Of a DNA stretch of 64,000 nucleotides, positions 31,135 to 39,987 are shown piece after piece. The stretch is taken from positions 1 through 64,000 of the forward strand of contig CANPXL010000004.1 of assembly GCA_947586055.1 (NCBI GenBank), given 5' to 3'. Both the position numbers and the translations under genes were made by a program. The notes below the pieces were generated by a model. It made no database searches. It was not told the origin of the DNA and worked only from the letters and a program-made list of their open reading frames with translations. This DNA is from an uncultured Acetatifactor sp. GTDB taxonomy: Bacteria > Bacillota > Clostridia > Lachnospirales > Lachnospiraceae. Every line of letters begins with the position of its first letter. Position 1 is the stretch's first letter.

Positions 31135-33027
31135 TCAGTTTACAATGCGTTTAAATTTCCGTTCCATCTCGCTCTTTGTAATGGAGACGATCGTGGGGCG
31201 GCCGTGGGGACAGTGATAGGGGTTGTCCAGCGTCAGAAGCTCGTCGATCAGCGCTTCCGCCTCCGGAAGGCTGAGAAGATGGTTGCCCTTCACCGCAGCC
31301 TTGCAGGACATGGAAGCGATCTTTTCCTCTATGACTCTTATCCCTGTGAAAGACGTCCCGTCCGCCAGCTGATCCAGCACCTCCAGAAACATTTCCTGCC
31401 CGTTGCAGCCGTACAGATCCACGGGAATGCCGCGCAGCGCATATTCGCTGCCGCCGAAGGCCTCGATCTCAAACCCCAGCCCCTGAAACGTCTCCAGATG
31501 CTCTTTTAAGACGGTTTCCTCCTGTCCGGAGAGCGAGACGATCACGGGGGGCATCAGCGTCTGGGAAACAACCGCCTTCTCCCGAAACCGCTTTATCAGG
31601 CGCTCATAGTTTACTTTTTCATGGGCGGCGTGCTGATCGATCATCAGAAGCCGGTCCTCGAACTGTACCAGCCAGTAGGTCTCGAAAACCTGACCGATGA
31701 TCCGGAATTTCGCCCGGTTGTCCGCAGATATAATCTTATCCTCAAAGAGATTCCGCTGGGATACGGCGCCCGTGGGAAAAAGCTCCGGTTCTGACGGTTT
31801 TTGCATCATTCCGTCCCCTTTTTCTCCGCCTTTCTCACAGGTTTTTGGGGGATTTTGCATAAAATCCTGCATTTTCTGCGATTCCGCGGCGTATTTTGTC
31901 TCTTCCATAAGACGATAGTCGTTCCTTCGGTTCGTCTCAAACGGTTCCGGCGTTTTCTGCCGCTCCCGCTCCAGCCGTTCCCGCTTTTCTTCGGCTTTTT
32001 GTTCCCGGTCCGTGTCAAGTCCGGCGTCCGGGATCATTTCCTGCGCCCGCAGGGTATCCCGCACCGCCGCCGACAGAAAAGCGGCGAAATCCATGCCGTT
32101 GCTGAACCGGACGTCCATCTTTGTGGGGTGGACATTGACATCCACCCGCTCCCGGTCCATGGCGATATGCAGCACGCACAGCGGGAACTTATGCTGCATA
32201 AGGTATTCCCTGTAGCCCTCTTCCACGGCTTTCGCCACCACATTGCTCCGGATAAAGCGTCCGTTGATGAAATAGATTTCAAAATTCCGGTTGGACCGCA
32301 CCGTCTCCGGCTTTCCAAGATATCCTTCCACGCTGACGCCGTCCCCGTCCGCACGTATCGGAATCAGGCAGGCCGCCGTCTCCCTTCCGTAAAGCCGGTA
32401 GATAACCTCCTTTAAGTCGCCGTTCCCGGAGGTGTGGAATTTCAGCTGGTTTCCCAGAAGCAGTTTAAAGGAAATGTCGGGTCGGGAAAGGGCGAGATGC
32501 TCCATCAAATCCGCAATGTATCCGCCCTCCGTCGGCGCCTGCTTCAGAAATTTGCGCCGCACGGGAGTATTATAAAAAAGATTTCTCATCAGAAACGTCG
32601 TGCCGTCCGGAGCGCCGACCTCCTCAAACCCCGTCTCCTGCGCGCCTTCCAGAAGAATACGGCTGCCGGTAATGCAGTTCTTCGGCTTCGTGATCACCTC
32701 CACTTTCGACACTGCGGCAATGCTGGACAACGCCTCTCCCCGGAATCCAAGGCTGGAAATCCTCGCCAGATCCTGCGCGTTGTCAATCTTGCTGGTCGCA
32801 TGTCTCAGAAACGCGGTCCGGAGCTGATCCCGTTCCATGCCGCAGCCGTTGTCGGTGACACGGATCAACTCGATCCCGCCTTCCTTCGCTTCCACGGTAA
32901 TGGCGTCCGCCCCGGCGTCAATGGCATTCTCCACCAGCTCCTTCACCACGCTGGAGGGCCGTTCCACCACCTCGCCCGCCGCGATCTTGTCAATTGTCTC
33001 CGAATCCAGAACGTGTATCTGCGCCAT
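31135..33027 (-). CDS. mutL: DNA mismatch repair protein MutL, endonuclease type
   Basis: Product of 630 residues from the ATG at 33027, with GGAGG upstream; the open frame to 33102 lacks a site. GHKL ATPase: KELVENAIDAGADAI, DNGCGM, SLGFRGEALSSI. A charged variable linker (about 345-430) leads to the C-terminal domain with the endonuclease motif MIDQHAAHEKVNYE and CPHGRP zinc-binding motif, so this MutL nicks DNA itself; no MutH or Dam is expected. Between mutS and miaA. Confidence 0.96.
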   Translation of the reverse strand: MAQIHVLDSETIDKIAAGEVVERPSSVVKELVENAIDAGADAITVEAKEGGIELIRVTDNGCGMERDQLRTAFLRHATSKIDNAQDLARISSLGFRGEALSSIAAVSKVEVITKPKNCITGSRILLEGAQETGFEEVGAPDGTTFLMRNLFYNTPVRRKFLKQAPTEGGYIADLMEHLALSRPDISFKLLLGNQLKFHTSGNGDLKEVIYRLYGRETAACLIPIRADGDGVSVEGYLGKPETVRSNRNFEIYFINGRFIRSNVVAKAVEEGYREYLMQHKFPLCVLHIAMDRERVDVNVHPTKMDVRFSNGMDFAAFLSAAVRDTLRAQEMIPDAGLDTDREQKAEEKRERLERERQKTPEPFETNRRNDYRLMEETKYAAESQKMQDFMQNPPKTCEKGGEKGDGMMQKPSEPELFPTGAVSQRNLFEDKIISADNRAKFRIIGQVFETYWLVQFEDRLLMIDQHAAHEKVNYERLIKRFREKAVVSQTLMPPVIVSLSGQEETVLKEHLETFQGLGFEIEAFGGSEYALRGIPVDLYGCNGQEMFLEVLDQLADGTSFTGIRVIEEKIASMSCKAAVKGNHLLSLPEAEALIDELLTLDNPYHCPHGRPTIVSITKSEMERKFKRIVN

Positions 33028-33111
33028 CTGCTCCCTCCGCGGTTTCTGCCGTTCTTCTTCAAACTCCATCCAAAATCCCGCCTTCCCCCGCTCCCACAAC
33101 ATCTGCGGGAG

Positions 33112-35799
33112 TTAAGGTTTTATCTCACACTGCCAGCGGTTCTTAAGCTTGTTCTGCAGCCGGTAAAGCACATTCAGCGCGTCGATGGGCGCCAGCGTGT
33201 TTACCTCGATCTCCATCAGTTCCTTTATGACATCCTCGTCCGTCACCGTGTCGAACAGGGACATCTGAGCAAGATCCACCTCGTCGGGCCGGGGCTGTTT
33301 TGCCGGCTTTCTGTCATCCTTTACATCCACCGCGATGCTCTGGATCTTTTCGATAATGTCGTTGTCCGTCAGCTGATTGACGATCTCTCTGGCCCGGTCG
33401 ATCACCATGTCGGGCACCCCGGCCAGCTTCGCCACCTGAATCCCATAGCTCTTATCCGCACCGCCGCGGATGATCTTCCGTAAGAATACAATATCGTCTC
33501 CCACTTCCTTTACGGCAATGCAGTAATTGTTCACGTTGCTCATCTTGCCTTCCAGCTCTGTCAGCTCGTGGTAATGGGTGGCAAAAAGCGTCTTCGCGCC
33601 GAGAAGCTTCCGGTTGCTGATGTGTTCGATCACCGCCCATGCGATGCTCAGCCCGTCGAAGGTGGATGTTCCGCGCCCGATCTCGTCCAGGATCAGCAGG
33701 CTGTTTGCGGTGGCGTTTCGCAGAATATTCGCCACCTCGTTCATCTCCACCATGAACGTAGACTGGCCGCTGGCCAGATCGTCAGACGCGCCCACCCTGG
33801 TAAAGATTCTGTCCACAATGCCAATATTCGCGTTTTTTGCGGGCACAAAGCATCCGATCTGCGCCAGCAGCACAATCAGGGCGGTCTGGCGCATGTAGGT
33901 AGACTTCCCGGCCATGTTGGGCCCCGTGATAACGCTGATACAGTGGCTGTCGTTGTCAAGATGGGTATCGTTGGCGATAAACATATCGTTTGTGATCATC
34001 TGCTCCACCACGGGATGGCGGCCGTCCTTAATGTCGATGACCCCTTTTTCATTCAGCTTCGGCCGCACATAATGATTTCTTTCGGAGACCAGAGAAAGGG
34101 AGGCGTAAACATCCAGTCTGGCCAGCGCCCGGGCCGTGCGCTGGATCCGTTCAAGCTCCTTCGCTATGGTTTCCCGGATCTGGCAGAACAGGTCGTATTC
34201 CAGCGCGGTGAGCTTGTCCTCCGCGTTTAAAATCGTATCTTCCAGTTCCTTCAGTCTCGGCGTGGTATAGCGCTCCGCGTTGGCCAGCGTCTGTTTCCTG
34301 ATATAGTCCTCCGGCACAAGGTTCCGATAGGAATTGGTCACCTCGAAATAATAGCCGAACACCTTATTGTACCGGATCCGCAGGTTTTTGATCCCGGTCC
34401 GCTCCCTGTCCTCCTCTTCCAGTCTGGCCAGCCACTGCTTGCCGTCCCGCTTTGCGCTGCGAAGCATATCGATGGTCTCGTTAAAGCCGTCCCTGATCAT
34501 TCCGCCCTCCCGAACGGTTATGGGCGGATCCTCCTCGATGGCGGAGCGGATCAGTTCATAAATGTCCTCAAGGCCGTCCATCTCTTTCTCAATCGTCTTC
34601 AGCTCTTCCTTGGAAAAGGAACTTAAGACCTTCTTGATGGCGGGCAGCATCTCCAGCGAGTTTCGGAAGGCGATAAAATCCCTTGGGTTCGCCGTCTTGT
34701 ACGTCACCTTGCTGAGAAGCCGCTCCAGATCGTAAACAGGGTTCAGATATTCCCGGATCTCGTCCCTCGAGACGCTGTCGCCGCAAAGTTCCTCTATAGC
34801 GTCGAGCCTTTTCTCCATTTCATTTCGGTCAATCAGCGGCTGTTCCAGCATGCTCCGGAGCAGTCTGCCGCCCATGGCGGTTTTCGTCTTATCCAGCACC
34901 CAGAGCAGGGAACCGCGCTTCTGCTTGTCCCGCAGCGTCTCCGTCAGCTCCAGATTCCTTCGGGTAGAGCTGTCCAGCAGCATGTACCTGCTGGTCAGAT
35001 AAGGCGAAATATGGGTAAAGTGGGCCAGATCCGTCTTCTGGGTCTCGGTCAGATACTGCAGCAGCGCGCCCGCCGCCAGCATACCCACAGGGAAATCCTC
35101 CATGCCAAGTCCCGCAAGGGAACCGACGTGGAAATGTTCCAGCAGGACGCGTCTGCACCCGTCGTCGTCAAACATGCGGGGCTCCAGCGCATTTACGGAA
35201 ATCCGGTACTTCCCGCGCAGTTCCTCAATGTCAAAGCCGCTCACAAGAAAGGCATCGTTATGAATGATCTCCGCGGGCGAATATTTCATCAGCTCGTCGT
35301 TCAGCTTTTTTAAGTCATCCACTTCCGTCAGATAATAATCCCCGGTCGTGACATCCGCAGCGGAAATGCCGATTCTGGACGGCGTATAGACAATACACAT
35401 CAGGAAATTGTTCTTTGTCTCCTCCAGAGACTGTACGTTCAGGTTCGTTCCCGGCGTCACAACGCGGATGACTTCCCGTTTTACAAGCCCTTTGGCCAGT
35501 TTCGGATCCTCCATCTGTTCGCCGATGGCGACCTTATATCCTTTGTTGACCAGTTTGGTCAAATAGCTTTCCACCGCATGATAAGGGACGCCGCACATGG
35601 GCGCTCTCTCTTCCAGCCCGCATGCTTTTCCCGTCAGCGTCAGTTCCAGTTCCTTCGACGCCACAACGGCGTCGTCAAAAAACATCTCATAAAAATCCCC
35701 CAGACGGTAAAAAAGGATACAGTCAGGATACTGCTTCTTTGTCTCCATGTACTGCTGCATCATGGGCGTCAGATCTTCCATGGGAATTTTTTCCGACAT
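33112..35799 (-). CDS. mutS: DNA mismatch repair protein MutS
   Basis: Product of 895 residues from the ATG at 35799, which has AGGAG 9 bases upstream; the frame is open to 35991 but that part is intergenic and carries a terminator. Mismatch-reading motif GDFYEMF, Walker A GPNMAGKSTYMRQ, LLILDEIGRGTSTFDG, ATHYHELTELE. It recognises mismatches and starts repair with MutL encoded next. Confidence 0.97.
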   Translation of the reverse strand: MSEKIPMEDLTPMMQQYMETKKQYPDCILFYRLGDFYEMFFDDAVVASKELELTLTGKACGLEERAPMCGVPYHAVESYLTKLVNKGYKVAIGEQMEDPKLAKGLVKREVIRVVTPGTNLNVQSLEETKNNFLMCIVYTPSRIGISAADVTTGDYYLTEVDDLKKLNDELMKYSPAEIIHNDAFLVSGFDIEELRGKYRISVNALEPRMFDDDGCRRVLLEHFHVGSLAGLGMEDFPVGMLAAGALLQYLTETQKTDLAHFTHISPYLTSRYMLLDSSTRRNLELTETLRDKQKRGSLLWVLDKTKTAMGGRLLRSMLEQPLIDRNEMEKRLDAIEELCGDSVSRDEIREYLNPVYDLERLLSKVTYKTANPRDFIAFRNSLEMLPAIKKVLSSFSKEELKTIEKEMDGLEDIYELIRSAIEEDPPITVREGGMIRDGFNETIDMLRSAKRDGKQWLARLEEEDRERTGIKNLRIRYNKVFGYYFEVTNSYRNLVPEDYIRKQTLANAERYTTPRLKELEDTILNAEDKLTALEYDLFCQIRETIAKELERIQRTARALARLDVYASLSLVSERNHYVRPKLNEKGVIDIKDGRHPVVEQMITNDMFIANDTHLDNDSHCISVITGPNMAGKSTYMRQTALIVLLAQIGCFVPAKNANIGIVDRIFTRVGASDDLASGQSTFMVEMNEVANILRNATANSLLILDEIGRGTSTFDGLSIAWAVIEHISNRKLLGAKTLFATHYHELTELEGKMSNVNNYCIAVKEVGDDIVFLRKIIRGGADKSYGIQVAKLAGVPDMVIDRAREIVNQLTDNDIIEKIQSIAVDVKDDRKPAKQPRPDEVDLAQMSLFDTVTDEDVIKELMEIEVNTLAPIDALNVLYRLQNKLKNRWQCEIKP

Positions 35800-35862
35800 T
35801 GGTTTATACTCCTGTTCTGTAGGTACGTGCGCCGAACCATACGGCGCGGTGTGTAAAATCCG

Positions 35863-35902
35863 AAAAACAAGGCAAATACACAAATCGTTGCGCATTTGCC
35901 TT
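35863..35902 (-). terminator. Terminator of the third lipoprotein gene
   Basis: Perfect 9-bp stem AAGGCAAAT/ATTTGCCTT (35902-35894 with 35877-35869), 16-base loop, followed on the minus strand by GTTTTTC. It lies 117 bases past the lipoprotein stop and about 65 bases before the mutS ATG. The rest of 35800-36018 shows nothing else clear. Confidence 0.65.
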
Positions 35903-36018
35903 AAGTCTACCACAAAATCTTGTTGTTGTAAATCCGAAATCCTCTGCTTTTGCCGGGAGCCTTTTGCCGGGCGGCAGCCTGAAAAAATCACCGCAGATTC
36001 CGTTCCGCCCCGACTCTT

Positions 36019-38247
36019 CTACTGTTCGTCAAAATACAGCTGTACCCGCCGCTGGATCACCTCCGCCGTATCCCGGGCGCTGCGGCTTCCGTCAAAAAAC
36101 AAACCGACTTCTTCCTCCACGATATCCCTGATCGCCTGAGGGCAATAGGGTTCCGGCTCACAGCTGTCCAAGAAGGCGCAGTATTCCTCCAGATAACTGC
36201 TCCCGTCCGGCTTTGCTTCAATTGCCATCTCACCGCCCATCACGTTCAAAGCCCATCCTGTCTCCGAATGGTCGGTCTGGACCACCTGATCGCGGATCAC
36301 ATCCTTTCTGACCGGGAACGATTGGCCGATCTGATTGTCATAGCTGAAAAGAAAAGAGATACAATCACGGACTGCATCCGGTTTTGCACCGTTGACACTG
36401 AACACCAGATAGGTATCCGCCCTCACGTAATTTCCGTTCCCATTCTCCGCAGGATATCCCACCGCATGGCAGCCGGGAAGGGAAGCCATCATCTCCGTGT
36501 AGCTGGCCAGTCCCGAATAAAACGGCACACCAACGGCGATGAGGTTTCCTTCCGAGAGCATGGTATTCACCTCTTCGCTGTCCTTTTGGCCCGAGCCCTG
36601 TCCGTATCGTTTACAGAACTCCAGAGCCCTGATAAATTCTTCCCCGTCAAAACGGCAGACTTTCTCTTCCAGATTCAAAAACGGAGAATCGCCAAGACGC
36701 CCGCTGACAAACGAGCGAAACAGCTCCTGGCCGTCATATTTTTCCCACAGATAATCTTCCTTCGCATATTGGTCATGCCAGCCAAGAATCCAATCCCAAT
36801 CCTCCCTTGTATCGGCGATATTCAGAACATCCGCCAGGGTCCAGCCGGCCTCATTCCAAAGTATGTCCGAAGTACACAGGGTTGTGACGCCAACACCGGA
36901 GCCCGGCAGTCCCACCCAGGTTCCGTCCACGGTCCCAAGCTCCCGTAAGCAGGGAAGCAGCTGTTCCCTGATCTCCTGCGGAACCACCTCCGACAGATCC
37001 ATGAGAACTCCCTTTTCGGCCAGCATGCGCATGTCGTCATTTGATACCAGCAGCATCTCCGGTCCCTGGCCGGATGTAAGGTCCGCCAGCGTTCGAGTTC
37101 GCAGCGCATCCAGCTCCTGCGTATCCATCGCCTGAAAATCCACTTCCGCCGCCTCCAAAACAAGCCGATAGCGGCCCGAGCGGGCGGCCCAGGTCTGCGC
37201 AAGTCTCAAGACGTCAATCTTTGAAGACCAAAACAGATTTGTCATCCGTATCGTTTCATATTCCGCTTCTTTTTCCGCTTCTTTCCCTTCCGCGCTGACC
37301 GCCTGTTCGGAGTCCTTCTCCCCGTCCCCGCCTTCCTGCCGACCGGAGCCCTCCGCTTCCGCGAGCAGATAAATCCTGGCGCCTTCCTTGTCGACACAGC
37401 AGACCGCAAGCCTTCCCTCTCCGTCTGTAAGAAGGTGGTTGTCAATCGTCAGATCAACGCCGGACGCGCTCATACTTAACAGTTTTTCCTCCTGCCCGCC
37501 GTCCGAAGCCAGATACCAAAGATCCGAGCCGTCCAGAATGTAAAAGAGCCCTCCCTGCCCGTCGGGACAGAGCGCATTTACAAATCCCTCCAGCGAGACC
37601 CATACAGCGGAAGTCTGATTCTGGACGTTATAACGCAGAACATCCGTCCCCAGATTGCCCGATTGTGTAAACAGGGAAAAACCGTCCGTCCCGGCACAAA
37701 ACCTGCCGGACTGCGGCGGGTACCCCGTATCCTCCGTAAGCGGCGTCTCCTCGTCCATGGGTTTCCCCGTCAGATCCGTCCGGCACAAAAAAGAGGACGG
37801 GGCTTTCCCCTCCGATGCGGCATTGATACGAAGGGTGAACTCTCCCTCTCCGGTCACGGTCATGGAATCCACATACAGCTCCTCAATGTCCGGTATCTGC
37901 AAGGAAAAAACGGTCTTCTCAGTTTCACCGCTGTCCATGCGGAAAGTATACAGCCACATATCCGGAACCGGTTTTTCGCTATACTGATAGGCAGCCAGCA
38001 CATAAAGCGTGCCGCCGTAGACGCCGGAGTATACCAGCTTATTTGAGTAGTCCGTATCCGGATCCTCCACAGAAAGGGAGACTATGCTCTCCACCCGAAA
38101 GGCGCTGCCGGCGGCCTCGCCCAGCCCGTCTCCCGCGCCCAGGGATCCGGAATTCCCCGATCCGCTCCCGCAGCCCGTAAGCAATAACAAGACAAAAGAC
38201 ATCGCAAGAACCGCTTTCCAAAAATGTTTCATATCTTGTCTGCTCAT
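36019..38247 (-). CDS. Lipoprotein with propeller-like N-terminal half and ABC-type solute-binding domain (paralogue C)
   Basis: Product of 742 residues. Signal peptide MSRQDMKHFWKAVLAMSFV and lipobox LLTGC (Cys26). Residues about 50-300 look like a beta-propeller (GQGGLFYILDGSDLWYLASDG, DGEGRLAVCCVDKEG). An acidic linker of about 35 residues rich in Glu, Lys and Gly follows, then the solute-binding part (LADLTSGQGPEMLLVSNDD, GTWVGLPGSGVGV, PAENGNGNYVRADTYLVFSV). It ends with FDGSRSARDT and RRVQLYFDEQ, the block shared with paralogues A and B. The promoter region and first residues (MSRQ) match paralogue B. Single-gene unit; no transporter partners in the window; ligand unknown. Confidence 0.82.
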   Translation of the reverse strand: MSRQDMKHFWKAVLAMSFVLLLLTGCGSGSGNSGSLGAGDGLGEAAGSAFRVESIVSLSVEDPDTDYSNKLVYSGVYGGTLYVLAAYQYSEKPVPDMWLYTFRMDSGETEKTVFSLQIPDIEELYVDSMTVTGEGEFTLRINAASEGKAPSSFLCRTDLTGKPMDEETPLTEDTGYPPQSGRFCAGTDGFSLFTQSGNLGTDVLRYNVQNQTSAVWVSLEGFVNALCPDGQGGLFYILDGSDLWYLASDGGQEEKLLSMSASGVDLTIDNHLLTDGEGRLAVCCVDKEGARIYLLAEAEGSGRQEGGDGEKDSEQAVSAEGKEAEKEAEYETIRMTNLFWSSKIDVLRLAQTWAARSGRYRLVLEAAEVDFQAMDTQELDALRTRTLADLTSGQGPEMLLVSNDDMRMLAEKGVLMDLSEVVPQEIREQLLPCLRELGTVDGTWVGLPGSGVGVTTLCTSDILWNEAGWTLADVLNIADTREDWDWILGWHDQYAKEDYLWEKYDGQELFRSFVSGRLGDSPFLNLEEKVCRFDGEEFIRALEFCKRYGQGSGQKDSEEVNTMLSEGNLIAVGVPFYSGLASYTEMMASLPGCHAVGYPAENGNGNYVRADTYLVFSVNGAKPDAVRDCISFLFSYDNQIGQSFPVRKDVIRDQVVQTDHSETGWALNVMGGEMAIEAKPDGSSYLEEYCAFLDSCEPEPYCPQAIRDIVEEEVGLFFDGSRSARDTAEVIQRRVQLYFDEQ

Positions 38248-38289
38248 TGTGATTCTCTCCTATCCAGGGTTTTTCGTCTTTATAAGAAT

Positions 38290-38317
38290 ATTGTAGCATC
38301 CGCCTGCCTGATATCAA
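38290..38317 (-). promoter_or_regulatory. Extended -10 promoter of the third lipoprotein gene
   Basis: Minus strand: -35 TTGATA (38317-38312), 16-bp spacer, -10 TACAAT (38295-38290) preceded by TGC. Same layout as at 10927-10954, and the flanks are homologous. Confidence 0.75.
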
Positions 38318-38331
38318 TATGCCCCGGACCA

Positions 38332-38375
38332 AAACCTATTAAGAACCTCTTAAGATTCTTTTAACGATCCTTTAA
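38332..38375 (-). promoter_or_regulatory. Four tandem 11-bp direct repeats, second copy
   Basis: Minus strand: TTAAAGGATCG, TTAAAAGAATC, TTAAGAGGTTC, TTAATAGGTTT, head to tail, ending 14 bp before the -35. Four positions differ from the first copy but the TTAA at each period start is kept, which points to selection for a binding site. Confidence 0.7.
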
Positions 38376-38384
38376 CCGGAAAAC

Positions 38385-38400
38385 TCAGCCGTTTTGTCCG
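38385..38400 (-). pseudogene. 16-bp remnant of the cytidylate-kinase-like gene 3' end
   Basis: TCAGCCGTTTTGTCCG here is identical to 11101-11116, the last codons and TGA of the cytidylate-kinase-like gene. It lies directly beyond the duplicated lipoprotein promoter block, on the same side and in the same direction. The terminator region found between the two parts at the first locus is missing here. Confidence 0.6.
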
Positions 38401-38415
38401 CATCATATTTCCGAT

Positions 38416-38487
38416 TTATTTCTCAAACGAAAACAGTTCCTCTACCGTTGTCCCAAATATTTTGGCAATGTCCATCGCAATTTTCAT
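38416..38487 (-). pseudogene. C-terminal remnant of an XRE-type helix-turn-helix regulator
   Basis: A 23-codon frame, ATG at 38487 overlapping the miaB stop as ATGA, TAA at 38416. It reads MKIAMDIAKIFGTTVEELF then SFEK: the last two helices of short XRE regulators, whose usual text is ALKIAKVLGTTVEELF. The DNA-binding helices before it are absent. It is either a truncated gene or a tiny coupled peptide; truncation is more likely. Confidence 0.6.
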
Positions 38488-39965
38488 GTCAAACGTCCCG
38501 TATAATAGAAGCCGTGACATTCCTCCAGCGAAACGTCCACGATCTTACCCACAAGGGAAGCGTCCCCCGGCACATGGACGATCCTGTTGTTCGACAGCCG
38601 CCCTGTGACAAACCCGGGACTGCTTTCGTTTACTTCCTCGATGAGCGCGTCCAGAACGCGTCCCTTCAGCTTTGCGGCCTGCTCCGCCGCCGTCTCCTGC
38701 ACCGTCTTCAGCAGACGGTCAAACCCCTCCTGCACCTGCTCCTTCGGCACCTGGTTCTCCATGGCCGCGGCCGGCGTTCCCGTGCGCTTCGAGTAGATAA
38801 AGGTAAACGCGTTGTCGTAGCCTACCCTGCGCACCATATCGATGGTCTGCTCCAGATCCTCGGGCGTCTCCCCGGGAAAGCCCACGATAAGATCCGTGGT
38901 AATGGCGATATCGGGGATCTCGCGGCGGATCCTCCGCACCAGCTCCAGGTACTGATCCCGCGTGTAGCGCCGGTTCATCTGCCGCAGAATCCTGTCGGAG
39001 CCGGACTGCAGAGGAAGATGGAGGTGACGGCAGATCTTTTTCGACGCCTTCATCGTCCGGATCAGCTCGTCCGAGAGATCCTTCGGATGGGAGGTCATGA
39101 AACGGATGCGCTGGATCCCCGGGACCCTTTCCACCTCCTTCAGAAGCTGCGCAAAGGTCAGAGGGTTGTCCAGATTCTTCCCGTAGGAATTGACGTTCTG
39201 CCCCAGCAGCATCACCTCCACAACGCCGTCCGCCGCCAGCTTTTCGATCTCCCGCAGGATCTCCTTCGGCTCCCTGCTGCGTTCCCTTCCCCTTACGTAG
39301 GGCACAATGCAGTAGCTGCAGAAATTGTCGCACCCGAACATGATGTTGATGCCGGATTTGAAGGGATACTTTCGCTTCACGGGCAGTTCCTCCACGATCC
39401 GGTCCGTTTCCTTCCAGATATCGATGACCATTCTCTCCGAGACAAGGGCGGTCCAGAGCAGCTCGGCAAACTTGTACAGATTGTGGGTGCCGAAGATCAG
39501 ATCTACAAAACCATAGCTTTTTTTCAGCTTTTCGATGACCTCCGGCTCCTGCATCATACAGCCGCACAGCGCGATCTTCATCTTCGGGTTCCTGCGCTTA
39601 TATCCGTTCAGTTCTCCCAGCCGGCCGTATACCCGCTGGTTTGCGTTGTCCCGGACGGTGCAGGTATTAAAGATCACAAAATCGGCGTTTTCCTCCTCCG
39701 TCAGCAGATAACCGGCGTTCTGCAGAACCCCCGCCAGCTTTTCCGAGTCCCTTGCGTTCATCTGGCACCCGAACGTGGTCACGTTGGCGGTGGGCCGCCT
39801 TCCGTTATCTTTTTCAAACGCGTCTGTCCACCGACGGCATTTTTCCATGAAATAATATTGTCTTTCCGGTTCGCCGGACGGCGGTCCCCCTTCCGGCCCG
39901 ACCCGGTCAAAATCTGTTTTCCCGCACATGCTTTTTCTTACCCTTCCCATGAACTGTAATTCCAT
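38484..39965 (-). CDS. miaB: tRNA-2-methylthio-N6-dimethylallyladenosine synthase
   Basis: Product of 493 residues. Domains in order: UPF0004 N-terminal with TFGCQMNARDSE and FNTCTVRDNANQR, radical SAM core with CDNFCSYCIVPYVRGRE (CxxxCxxC), and a C-terminal TRAM domain. It adds the methylthio group to the i6A37 made by MiaA, using two 4Fe-4S clusters and SAM. About 40 residues precede the usual start of the fold, so the true start may lie further in. Downstream of the symporter gene. Confidence 0.95.
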   Translation of the reverse strand: MELQFMGRVRKSMCGKTDFDRVGPEGGPPSGEPERQYYFMEKCRRWTDAFEKDNGRRPTANVTTFGCQMNARDSEKLAGVLQNAGYLLTEEENADFVIFNTCTVRDNANQRVYGRLGELNGYKRRNPKMKIALCGCMMQEPEVIEKLKKSYGFVDLIFGTHNLYKFAELLWTALVSERMVIDIWKETDRIVEELPVKRKYPFKSGINIMFGCDNFCSYCIVPYVRGRERSREPKEILREIEKLAADGVVEVMLLGQNVNSYGKNLDNPLTFAQLLKEVERVPGIQRIRFMTSHPKDLSDELIRTMKASKKICRHLHLPLQSGSDRILRQMNRRYTRDQYLELVRRIRREIPDIAITTDLIVGFPGETPEDLEQTIDMVRRVGYDNAFTFIYSKRTGTPAAAMENQVPKEQVQEGFDRLLKTVQETAAEQAAKLKGRVLDALIEEVNESSPGFVTGRLSNNRIVHVPGDASLVGKIVDVSLEECHGFYYTGRLT

Positions 39966-39987
39966 TATATCGTTTCCGAAGTATTAT

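Noticed and set aside
35800..35991. N-terminal extension of MutS
   Set aside because: It contains a terminator stem-loop and the AGGAG for the ATG at 35799; MutS proteins start at this position.
38394..39959. A 521-codon plus-strand open frame opposite miaB
   Set aside because: It mirrors miaB codon for codon, has no recognisable domain and no ribosome site; long antisense frames are expected in GC-rich genes.
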